Below, piece by piece: positions 35,919 to 47,255 of a DNA stretch of 64,000 bases. Within the stretch, counting starts at the first letter, position 1; each line of letters starts with the position of its first letter. The position numbers and the translations under genes are program-made. Where the stretch lies: positions 71,827,001 through 71,891,000 of the forward strand of contig CM060831.1 of NCBI GenBank assembly GCA_030762175.1, in the 5' to 3' direction. The notes beneath the pieces are model-generated. The model had not been told where the DNA came from. It did not search any database and was given only the letters and a program-made list of their open reading frames with translations. This DNA is from Metallyticus violacea. Lineage: Eukaryota; Arthropoda; Insecta; Mantodea; Metallyticidae.

Positions 35919-37047
35919 GGCCCCATTCAAACGAAAATTAAACGTAGCGTAAACTTAAGTGCAAAAGCTAGATGTTATGTATTGTAATGAAATAATTCAC
36001 AATGAATCACGTAAGCATAAATATAAACTACAATTAGACGTAAACTTAGAAGCTTGCAAGATCTATGGCGATGCGTCTACGTCTAACTTAAATTTAAGAA
36101 ATCAGTCAATCAGAACACGGCTGCTCTGTTTGTAGAGTTATATGGTAGAATTTATTCATACACGGAGAACGGAAATCAAAAGCACTTCTTGCTGCTTGCT
36201 GCTGCCAAGTCCCGAGCAACGGCGGAGAGATCCGAAGTTAGTGACTTCCACAGAGCTAAATAAGGCTTTCAAGCGAATAGCACCACGTACAGAATGCGTT
36301 ATAAATTGATGTTTATTATTTTTTTTTTTCTGCTGCAATCAAAGGAGATTTGCCACCATTATTGTGATTTGGCCGTCTCTATCAATGTATTCAATATATA
36401 TTTACGAAAAACCACTGAGACCACCGATTCCTAGAATTTATCCGAGGTTAGCGTTAGTACACACACACAGAAATATATATAAATTAATTGCGAATTCCAG
36501 TAAGAGCTGATTTGCCACCGTTACAATATTTTACTCTCCTAACAATCCCCTTTCAATTTATATTTAAAAGTTACGGAGAACAACGTATGGGCTACATTTT
36601 GTTTAAAAAAATATATGCAACATTTAAAATGTAGTTCGGCTCTCTCCACTGTCGCTCGGGACTTGCAGCAGCTAGCAGCAAGAGTTAAACTTGATTTCTG
36701 TGCTCCGTGTAAGGGCAAGTTATGGTAGAAATAGCTGAAGATCAGTGGCTCTATAGACAGAATGGCGTCAATGGACAAAAGATTAATTGTATTATAAGAA
36801 AGCTATCCTTGCTCATATTACTCCAAGCAAATCAGTTACTACACTTTGCATATGCATAAACCCTACCGCCATCTGCTCAGAAGCAACCAATTTCAATCAG
36901 CTGTTAGTTGATCTTCGCCTGTTCTTATTTTTGATTGGCTAATACGTACGTTTGCTTCTTTCATTGGGAATGCCTACATAGTACTAAGTTAACGTGTTAC
37001 GTCTTATTTTATTATGTTTGCGTTAAACTTTTATTATGAATGGGGCC
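35919..37047. mobile_element. Harbinger-type fold-back (non-autonomous) element
   Basis: The ends are inverted repeats beginning GGCCCCATTCA on each strand, flanked by TAA on both sides (35916-35918 and 37048-37050). A 3-bp TWA duplication is the PIF/Harbinger signature. The arms extend far inward: CTGCTGCCAAGTCCCGAGCA near 36200 pairs with TGTCGCTCGGGACTTGCAGC near 36650, and ACACGGAGAACGGAAATCA near 36160 pairs with TGATTTCTGTGCTCCGTGT near 36690. The arms are roughly 320 and 400 bp and of unequal preservation. No transposase or Myb-like frame is inside, so it would depend on an element elsewhere. Confidence 0.75.
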
Positions 37048-37050
37048 TAA

Positions 37051-39639
37051 GACTTGGTAGTAAATGTATGCGTCACGCCCAATGCAATGCTGACTCAACG
37101 CGGCGGCAACCTGCCCTCGTTGTGAACCAAAAGATATTTACCAACATTTCATACTATGTGAAGGTCAGGGTGAACTGAATTTGTAATGTGTTACTTGTTT
37201 ACTGTTTTTACTGCTAGCATTTCTTTTTTCCGACATGGTATGAAAGAAACATTTATTTTGAAATTAAACGAGAAGAGAATTTATAATGAGAGTATTCTTT
37301 CTTTAAAAGTGAACACAAGCCATGTTTCCCAACACGCATAAAACTGTTTTGTGTAAATTCCACATTGGACATCCTCTCGAAACTAGGATCAATTAATATA
37401 AACTTGAGAGAGAATTACAAGATACCTTCATGTTGTCAACCGATACGTCATTGCTTACAAGCGGCTTGCGTTTAGCTGTAAATGCAGACCAAAAATAACA
37501 CTCTGTATGTAGCTGCAATGAAAAGAAATATTCTGTTTTTCACTATTGAAACGACTGATAATTGAAATCCTTCTCTTATTATTTACTGTTTAGTTCCTGA
37601 AGCTTCGTTTAACACAAACATATTTTCAGAGTAAAATATGTCGTGGTAAAAAAAGAGAGTTTGAAGAAGAACCAATGCTTTGCTGAGGTTAGAACTTGGC
37701 AGAGGTTAGTGACCTGCTGTGTATGTGGTCTACCACTCGCTCTTTATTATCGGTAATGTGGAGGAAGGCCGTAACCGCGTAACTAACCCAATTTAGTGCT
37801 GCTGCCAAACTGAGCCAAATTGTTGTTCCATGTTCACGGAAAATCTACGACGCTTTCGTTCGAGAGACCTTTTAATAATTACGTCAAGCTGCGACGGCAG
37901 TCTTCTATTGATTAAAACGACTTTCAAGGGAAAACATCTAGAACTAGAAACAAATGAAGGTTGACATCTTGCAAGCAAAATGAATGCATAGAACATAAGT
38001 TACTAAACGCTCAGAATGCAAAAGGAAATAAACAATGTTATAAACAGCGCGTAAAATTGACGTTTAAATATAGAAATTTCTTAATATTTTGATCAAATGT
38101 TGCTTAGCTGTGCAAAGCTGTAATACTGGAAATGTTCTTTGGATAGTCCGATTTATAGACTTAAATTATTCTAATAAAAGTCAACATTGGGTTATTATAT
38201 AGTCTTTATTTGACATTTGAGTCTTATGCATTGTTTATATCTCCAAAAATTACCACTGTGGTGACATTATAAACTCCGTTGCAAGCTTCAGTGTATCTGG
38301 CATAAGATTAACAACCCGTGCACAAAGTAATCAAAGAGTCCAATTTATACTTCATAATAGTTATAAATTGCCGCGCTAGCTTTTGAAGACATTTCTATCT
38401 GGCATTTTGCATTAAACTTGGATTTATGTTTAGATTCTTACCCAAATACAAGAAAATGTAGGATTTGGGAACCGCTAAAGGAAGATGCCAAAAAGTTGCT
38501 TACCGTTGTTAATGACAAGAGTTTTGAATTACGAGTAATTATGTTTTCAAAACTGGGTATGGTGTAACAGAATCAAAAAATAACTTCTGATTTCCAGCAG
38601 AATAATCAAAAAAAAAAAAAAAAAAAAAACCATAACTGTCAGAAAGAAGCGTCTTGTGACAACATAAATGAAGAATGGCCTAAGGAATGTCATTTATAAA
38701 AACAAAGTGTAGAAAGGCATTTAAAACGTTATTTATTTATTTATTTATTTAATAATAATGCATAATCATCTGCATACTAATGATACTCAATTAATACTTA
38801 AATTCCGAACAAGTGTATTAAAATTAATAACTCGTAGTGTATTTACACACACGCACACACACACACATACATATATATCTTCAAGCAACTTACACATATA
38901 AGTATTTGTTTTTAGAACCCACCTTGCTTGGTTTCATTGATACAGATATTTTTTTCTGTCACGGAACATTTTTAAAGGGATTGATCCAGAATTCAACAAA
39001 CATTTTGAGACGGTAGTGAATATATTTTTCAACAAGTGATGGGCCACTCTTTCAGAAATAGCAAAATATATGCAGAGATTTTAAATATTTATCAATAGTT
39101 CAATGTGCCCAGTACTTAACAATTTTTTCTTTGTGAGATTTTTTTTCAAGTTTCACAATTCTCACCTTCAAATATCTCAACTGAAGTTCAAATAGTAATT
39201 TATAGATATTACATCGTTTGTTTGTAGTTTAAAATTATCTCACTCGAAGAAACAAATTAATTAAACTTAAAAAACTAAAACAATTGCCGCAGTAAATCGC
39301 AACAAATGAATTAAACTGAAAAAAAAAAAAACTAAAACAATTGCTGCAATGTGTGGCAGAGGCTAAGTCTAAATTAGATACAATCTTTTCGGAAAGCAAC
39401 TAATTTTGCTTATATAAATTTAAATATTTATGTGTAAGTTTCTCTAATGAAGGGCGTATTTTAAGGTAAATCAGCATAACTTTATAAAGAAATCAATATT
39501 TTAGCTCCTGTTTAGCTTAATAGTTTTCTAAAAACTGAAAATATAACTTCTACTTTACACGAGGAAGGGAAATTAATATAGAAGGTGAAGGTGTAATTCT
39601 GATGTGCTCATTTTCTGAAGTGAATACCTTCTTGGCTTT
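37051..39639. other. No gene seen
   Basis: A run of 22 A at 38608-38629, a TTTA-type repeat near 38731-38752 and a CA/TA-rich stretch near 38846-38880. No protein motif recognised. Confidence 0.4.
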
Positions 39640-40075
39640 ACGAAACGGTTTGTGCGATATTGCGACACAGGAGCAATGTCACCATGGAAGGAACCCTATC
39701 TCCACAACTTCCTTGCAAGCTCCGAGGCTCTCTGAGAGTGACGTAATTAATGAATAACCCTATTCCCAAAACGTCCCAGCGACGGGAAAACGGGGAGTTC
39801 AATTTGTTTGGAATTGAGTCGAAAAACAATGAATGTTACGCGGAGACGTGACATCGAGGTTTTCTTCTTTCTCTGGGACTCGGTGCGTTTGTGTAGAGAT
39901 TTATCGTGCAATTTCCGAAGTGGCGGGAGCTGCGCGCGCACCTGACCTCGATACATCACCGTGCTTTCGTGATTTATCACGGCGACTCTGTCACGAGATA
40001 AGTGGCACGTCATAACTAGTAGGACAATAACGTCATGTTTCCAGGCATTGTGTCACCAGGCAAGCTCTGCTCTCT
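39640..40075. promoter_or_regulatory. GC-richer block, candidate conserved regulatory element
   Basis: This block is visibly richer in GC than the kilobases around it and dense in factor-site-like words. These include TGACGTAATTAATGAATAA (39739-39757, a CRE-like half next to homeodomain-type TAATTA), the palindrome CGTGATTTATCACG (39968-39981), and ATCGAGGT with its complement ACCTCGAT about 90 bp later. Frames are open on both strands (39747-40013 - and 39833-40015 +) but share no recognised motif and overlap fully, which favours non-coding constraint over a gene. Confidence 0.3.
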
Positions 40076-40517
40076 AATGTGTAACGAATTTTAATTCTGT
40101 ATGTGTAAAATCAACGAAAATCATTAAACAAACAACTTCCCCCTCATTTTCTAGGTTTCTAAAAAGTTGCTAAAAGTATTCATTATATCTTTTTTGCTAA
40201 AAATTATCATATTTTGCTCCAAATTATACATTTAAATTATTTCTCTAATTTTGCTGTCTATGCCATAGTTTCTTCCATCCTTTCTTTCGAATATAATTTT
40301 TTCGAATCTGATAATCTAGAAAAAAATCTTCATAAATAAGTGTTTAGCTACAAACATAAAAATTATTGGAAGTGCTTAGTAATTGATTCTTTTTGAAAAT
40401 ATTTTACGCAAAAAATTCACCTTATCTTTTGTTAACTGTGCACACATCATTATATATAATTAACAATTTATTATATTTAATGTATCTTCTCTCAAAAACT
40501 ATGGAGCACAGAACTGA
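40076..40517. other. No gene seen
   Basis: AT-rich spacer. Confidence 0.4.
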
Positions 40518-40782
40518 TATGGTAGAAGATCAAGGGTTCAAACCCGTCCAAGTTGATGATCTTTTAGGGTGTAAAAATCCCAAGTATGCCTTACTTTGGA
40601 AGGGAACTAAAGCCGTGGGTACCGTGTCATGGATTTATAGTATGTAAAAGAATATCAAGACTGAAAGAAGAGACCTCTGAGCAAAATTTACCGTCCGTTT
40701 CACGCCCTGAATTGAATGGGACACTAATGATCAGAGATGTTAAATAGCCTTAAAATAAACCTATAAATAAATAAATTAAAAT
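40518..40782 (+). mobile_element. SINE-A copy, diverged
   Basis: Recognisable from the B box (GGGTTCAAACCCGTCC) through GTAAAAATCCCAAGTATG, GGAAGGGAACTAAAGCCGTG, ACCTCTGAGCAAAATTTACC and GAATTGAATGGGACAC, to an ATAAATAAATAAAT tail. The A-box half is degraded. Confidence 0.85.
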
Positions 40783-43700
40783 GGAATACATTGCCTACAT
40801 TTTTCTCTATTTATAGATAGGGAAACACCAATAATCTGAATTAAACATATTTTCATTACATTTCATGTAGAAATAACATGTGAAAATTATCTACTGATGT
40901 GTTTAAAGCAACTATTTGAAAAACTTACTTAATATTGCGTTTTTAAATCATTCAGATTGTTTTAATGCCTACATGAAAGAACTACAACAATTTTACATCA
41001 TTAGGTTGAATACTTTCTGAGAATAGTACATTAAATGAGTAAAACTTAAATTTTCCAAAAGTGACAGAAGACAAAAATGCTGCATTTTGTAATATCATTT
41101 TACAACCTAACATAATTTCTGATACTTTTCGGGGTCCTCTTTCTTGTTGGATACTTCATTCTCATTTTCTTTAGAACCTTACTTTTTTTTTTTTTTTAAT
41201 AATCATTGACAGCTGTTTCTACAACTGACTTTGATGTAAAACGTGCCTTAGGGGATTTATACTTTCTCAGAACTTGTGGGTTAAAAGCCTCTCTGTAAAT
41301 GGGTCAGTTGTTTTAAAGTCTCGAGGTTATTTAACATATAAATTGTTAAACATATATCCCGAAATGTCACTAAATAGTGAATTGAACCCAAAATACATTT
41401 CATTAAAAAATTAACGTTAAAGCCCCTTAAAAACAAAATAAATAAAAATCTTCTCTTTTTAGAAACCTTCTATGAAGGTATATATATTGTATCAAGTGAT
41501 TAATATAAATACTTTAAAATAAGCGAATTATGTTACTTAATGATAAGAGGTCAAAGCATAGACCTGGAAAACTATTAATGAAGAATGTAGTTTGGTAATA
41601 AAATATTATTACTCAGGCTACAAAACTCCTCTTGGGGATTTTTAAAGCCATTAGATATGCTTAGAGTGAAAAGTTGAGCAGTATATGAGGAAAAAAAGTC
41701 ATAATGCACACAGTTTTTATGGTCGTAAAAAGTTAATACCTGGAGGGAAGCGCATTTATTCAGGAAGGCAATATAAATGAAATAGAAAAACTCACTCATC
41801 ACAAAATACATGTTTTTTGGTACAACTTAATGATAATAAATAATTTCGAGGATTGTATTGATTGTTGAAATTCTATTAAAACATATAGAGTTAAAATCAT
41901 AGTATGTATATACATTATTTATATTTATTTTGCAAATATAAACCAATTGGCAAAAGAAACGTCGGAAGATCATCATGAGAAGAATAATGAAGTAGCTGTT
42001 ACAGGAAAATTGCCTAAAGCATGAAGAAGTAAACACACGTTTGATACACTTATCTTGGTGAAATGTTTCATAACGAAGATAATGATGCAAACTGAATTCT
42101 CTTTCTGACATCACAGCAATATATTTGTTGGCACAGGACACAAATTTATTTTAGATATTCTTAATATATGTCAGAAATAAATAAGTGTGAAGCTAAAACT
42201 GCTAATCGAAAAAAGTAAATAAAACTAGAAGTGGAACAGATAGGATCATGCACTTGATGAACAAAATAAATAGGCTAAACATTCCCCTGTCTTCTACGAA
42301 ATTTTTTGAAGTGTCTGTTCATAAAGCAAGTTAAAAGAACATTCTGTTTGAAAATTTAAATTGATTTCTCAGCGTATTCATGGAAAAATTGATTTTGTCA
42401 ACTTTTACGCACTATCTATGATGTCGCAAATGATATACTAATTTGAAAATTTTAAGTTCGGGTAAGGAAGTGGGGCTACGTTCGGGGTGTAGGGTGGATG
42501 ATGAGCAAATTTGAAGCCCAATTCTTGCGCTTTTGTCATTGAAACTATTGAAATATTGAATGGAGCCTTGTTTTAGTGACAATATTGGCGTCCACTTCCA
42601 TTCATCTTCCAAACAATATTCATAATAAATTCTTGTAATTGGCTGATCCTTTTCTAATTAGTATATTCCTTATGAAAAACCTCCAACACCTTCCTAGCCG
42701 ACCTAGTCTCCAGTCGACTGCCGCTTCGACTCAGATCTGTAATAATGGATTAATGGTGGTTAAACACTGCATTGAAATGTGCTTTCATGTGCGAAATGAA
42801 TAAACACCACACCTAGAGCACACAGCCTTTTCATACTGCAAAATGTGCATTCGTTTAGCTCAAATGCCTAAGTACATATATGTTTACGTTTAAATTTTAG
42901 TTTAAATAAGTTTGTGTGCGCTCTTGCTCCGCTAGGAACATAGCCTTCCTCTCGATTTTTTTAGGCATTATTTCTTTATCTTAACGCTAGGTAGCGTCAT
43001 GCTTTCCTATTGTATTTCTGTATTGCTGGACTTTTCAGTTTTCGTTTTTGGTATAAGTAACTACGTTTGTACTTCAGGTTTGTCCTTGCTCGAGGCTATT
43101 GTCTGGCTCCCGATATCATTACTCTGCGATGATGTCCTTCAGCGAAGGTATCCATAAAATCTTTGAAATTTAATAATTTTGGAGTCTGTATAATTTTATG
43201 TTATGAGAGCAGTGACCGGATAATTAATGAATTATTTATGTATGTACAACATTCTTTGCATTTATCTGTCAATTGCTTTGCAGTAAAGTTTAGAGATTAT
43301 AATTGTATGTAGGTTGTTTTAAGCCTGATTTACTACTGTTACACTGCATATTAGAGCCGTTTTCTGGCATAGTTGTAAATGAAACATTTGTAACATAATG
43401 TACTCGTTAACACAATTTTTATTTTGAGTTGAGTATATCAGCTGTAATATAGTTAAATTAAATTGATGTTCATTCATTTGCAATTTAAATTCGGATTGTA
43501 ATATTCAAGTGTATATTTTGGAATAAATATTTGATTCTTACGTAAATGATTAAATATTAGTAATATTCAATTAAGCTGTAGTATATTTTGTTATATTGTA
43601 TTAATATATTAAATATCGTAGTTAGTACCTGAATTTGTCAGTGGTACTTTGTATTTAATCATACACAGTCTGTTCTGTGTTCCTTCCCCATTAAACCGCT

Positions 43701-44789
43701 TGTTCACATGCATTTGGGGACTAGAGTCTTCAGTGTTATTGCAGAGTTCCCTATGGATTTCATCCAGCCGAGCACTGATCTGTGCAGTCATCTATTTCTT
43801 TAAATAAAAATGTTTTATTTTTCCCATTTTTATGCTAGTTATGACAGTAGTAGATCCAGATGACTTTTAACGTGTCTTATTTCTTTGTTATATAACGTTA
43901 CAAGAATTATATTTGCCAAAACTATGCCTCTTAATAAATTTTCGGCGTTCAGTATGAATCAAAAGAAGTTTACAAATGACACACGTAGTAAAAGAGCGTA
44001 TTATAGTGTGCAGTGTACTTTAGTGAAGTAATTCTGTAGCACTAGGCTAAAATTTTCTTTTATAACTTTTTAAAATGTATTATTTCAATTTGGATTAAAT
44101 CATTCATCTATTACAACGTATGAATGCTTAGGTCCACACTTTTTGCATTAAAAACTATTCAATAATGTCTGCCATCAGAAATAAAATGCTAGTTGCAACT
44201 AACTAAAATAAAATAAAACATAAAATTCCCAGAGCAAAGTATAAAAATTTATCTTCTGGCAAAGGTATTCCTCAATAATTTTCTGGAACTACGAATATTG
44301 AAACGAAATTAAAATCCACACCAAGATGGGGCTACGTTTAATATTCAAGCCTCTATAAACTTTATGACCATTTGGAGATCAGTTAAACTCGGGAAGGAGA
44401 TTTGTCGCTGCAGATTCAATTTTCTGATCAAGGGTTTAATTTTACACGCGACTTTGCATGGCACCCAGAGCTTTACAGTACCTAGCAAGAAGAAATATCG
44501 GTTAAAAGGAAATATTACATTCTTCTTCATTCAAGCTCGGAACAGCGGAAATTCCAAAGCTTTCGTGATGAACAGAGCTAAACATAATGTGCTGGTAGAA
44601 TGGCTTCCTGCAACTCATAGATAAAATATCTATTATGTGATATTTACATGCTTAACACATACATGTAATACCATATTAAAGATTCTTCAGACATCAATCT
44701 ACTTAACATGTTTAAGAATATAACATAGTGTCTATGTTTCACTTAAATATCTTTTTTTTCGAACTTAATGCTTTAGTGATCAAAGTATA
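40783..44789. other. No confident gene
   Basis: AT-rich. At 43650-43785 (-) a frame reading ISARLDEIHRELCNNTEDSS has coding-like composition (see findings). At 44364-44624 (+) an 86-codon frame has no recognised motif. A short GC-richer stretch at about 42690-43150 has no identifiable content. Confidence 0.35.
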
Positions 44790-45294
44790 CAGGGTGTTCA
44801 TAAACTATGGGGGCAGGTTGCTGGTAAGACAAGGGCCAAAAAGGGTCCTCTAAACCTTTGTTTGGAAATGCACAGTATCAACATTTATTAGTGCACACGT
44901 ACCCACATAGCAGATGCTCAATGGGACTGGCAATGCAAGATTACAGGGCTGACAACTATTCTTAATGATTTCAAGTGCATTTCTAGTTTAAAGACAGGCT
45001 CCAAAATCTGCAATTAGTGACCGTCGACCACTCGTAGTTCAGATAACGCGTACCTTAAGACGAAAGTGGACTGCAGCTCGAATTCTTGCTTCGTGTGTTG
45101 TTATACAGCGGATGCGGCATTTAGATTGATATAAATTCCAATATATCTTTCAAACGAAAAATTTCGATGTGAAACAAAGTTGTTACCTATCGCGAAAATG
45201 AAGCATTCCTGGACGTAAGTTTTTAGACCCTTTTTTGTTCTTGTCTTACAGTAATGAACCAAAGTTTATCCCATTAGTTTCTTAACGATTTGTA
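44790..45294. mobile_element. MITE with long inverted ends (mariner-like)
   Basis: The left end starts CAGGGTGTTCATAAACTATG after a TA. The right end, about 500 bp away, carries the complement of the inner part of the left arm (GGTAAGACAAGGGCCAAAAA against TTTTTTGTTCTTGTCTTAC, and AAACTATGG against the ATTAGTTT region), ending near TTGTATA. Arms are about 80 bp and diverged. No coding capacity. The outermost right bases are degraded, so the right boundary is approximate. Confidence 0.6.
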
Positions 45295-47090
45295 TATCAA
45301 ATTCAGTTAAAACACCTCAGGCTCTGAGTGAGCTCTTCTGCAACAAATGAATCCGAGTGAATTAGCTGTCAAAGAATGCTATTTTTTCATATGAAGTTGC
45401 ACTAAAAACTCAAAAGTATCTGCAAAGTATGAACATGGAAAATTTACGAAAAAAAGAATGATCTCTTGTAATAGTTGGTCCTTTTAAAATATACTTCTAA
45501 TACAAGCAGAAGAGGATAGTTAATATTAGAGATGCTAAAAGTTCTTTTCTGATTATGAAGAGCATGCTTAAATAACAAATTAATGGCTCGGTGTCCCGAC
45601 TCTTCATGATCAGATTAAGAAATCTGAATTGCGCAATGCAGATGACATTCTCAAAACAATCTCCAATTAGATCACTAAATACAGATGAAACATTTTCCTA
45701 GTTACTTATGTATTTAGCAAAGCGGCTTGGGTTTTGAAACAAATCTCTTTTTAGAGGTTCAGGGATGGGCAAAAGCCGGTAAAAGGATTTTACCTGGCAA
45801 GTAATGGAGGGCTACAAGCCTCAGACAGATGTATGCCATTTGTCTCTACCACGTTTTTGTTGCAGGTTGTTTTTCGGTGGACCGACCCACAAACATTAGT
45901 CTTGGGTTTGAACATCGGTCAGAGTAATTTGCAAGTGGTCCGTGCAGCGACCGTTTTTCTTTGGGCAACAAAACGAGCAGTAATCGGCACAAAAAAACCT
46001 CTCTCGGTGTAATGAGGTGTATTTTACAGAAACCCGCTTTACGTGGTCAAGGCATTGCCTGCCCACGAGTGGCTTTTTGAAGGCAGTACTGGCCGAGATC
46101 TTGAACGAGACTTTCTTCAGATTATATTTCGTCCAAGAAAACGCATTCCGGAATAACTTCGATTTAATTTAATTTTTTGTAAATAAATTTGAAAAGTTTT
46201 AGGATGTAGAGTGTTTTTGGCATAAGAATTCAGCCTATTGAGATTCAAGTTCGGTCCCAAACAAACTCTATCCCATATTTAATGCTTTTAAGTTCTCTTG
46301 ACGAACTTCCGAGCACATAAAAATTTAATCTACAGTCAGGAGACGTTGGTTAATTTGGCGTTCTCTTTTCAGAGAAAAATTTAAACATCCGTTGATAATT
46401 AAGTGACAGATTTGATTACTAATATGCGTTATTCTTAAACTGTAAATGTTAGGCACTTCCACAGTAATACAAAGAATTACTGAAACACCTATACAGTCCT
46501 GGAAAACTTTCCAAAAACAAGAAACAAATATAATTCCATTATAAGACAAATTGATAGTTGATATTAATCCCCAACAAGATGCTTAAAAAAACGATTTTTG
46601 TTTAGTCATACAAGGAAAATTCTTCCATGTTTATGTTCCAATTGTAAGGACAGGAAATTTGCAGCTATTATTATGTTTCGCTTAATTTTTAACATGTAAT
46701 GCTTGTATAAAATCGGGTAATTTAATCTGCAAAACTGTTGACCAAATTACAATATTTCACATTGCTTTAATTGAGGAATGCTTTATTTCATAATGGTAAC
46801 TGTAGTGTTATTTTTGTAGCAGTAGGCCATTGTGTTAATTTTATTTAACTTTAATGCCACTTTTTTGTGTTCGAATGCCCTTTCATTAGGACAAACATTC
46901 TCAGAATACTTTTAAAAGAAAATTAAATGAATTCAAGGTATATTTGTTTCACTCATCTTGCTAACATAAATTCATATTTCTCTTATTTGGCCTCATTTTT
47001 ATTGTTTCTATATTACTAATTTTCTAATATATTTGTTCATTGCTTCATGTTTTGAAAGTGTTTTGTACCGTGTTTATCAAGGTATTACAG
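45295..47090. other. No gene seen
   Basis: A GC-richer stretch at about 45760-46110 includes GGGTTTGAACATCGGTCAG, a B-box-like word that may come from an unrecognised SINE. The rest is AT-rich without features. Confidence 0.35.
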
Positions 47091-47255
47091 GGGTGTGTGA
47101 TCATATGTTATGAAAGGATATATGGGAAAGGTTTTTAATTTTTGGAAGAGCATGCCAAGCCTAATTTAGGTGAACTTTCTGGTATTTCCATTGATGAGTA
47201 CTGAGGAAAACCTTGAAAACTCCGATACTAGTGAAATCAAACCGAGTTCAATAAT
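47091..47255 (-). repeat. SINE-B fragment (antisense), strongly diverged
   Basis: The order of segments matches SINE-B tails: ATATGGGAAAGG, GCCAAGCCTAATTTAGGTGA, GAGTACTGAGGAAAACCTTG, then a decayed B-box complement (GAAATCAAACC). Confidence 0.55.
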
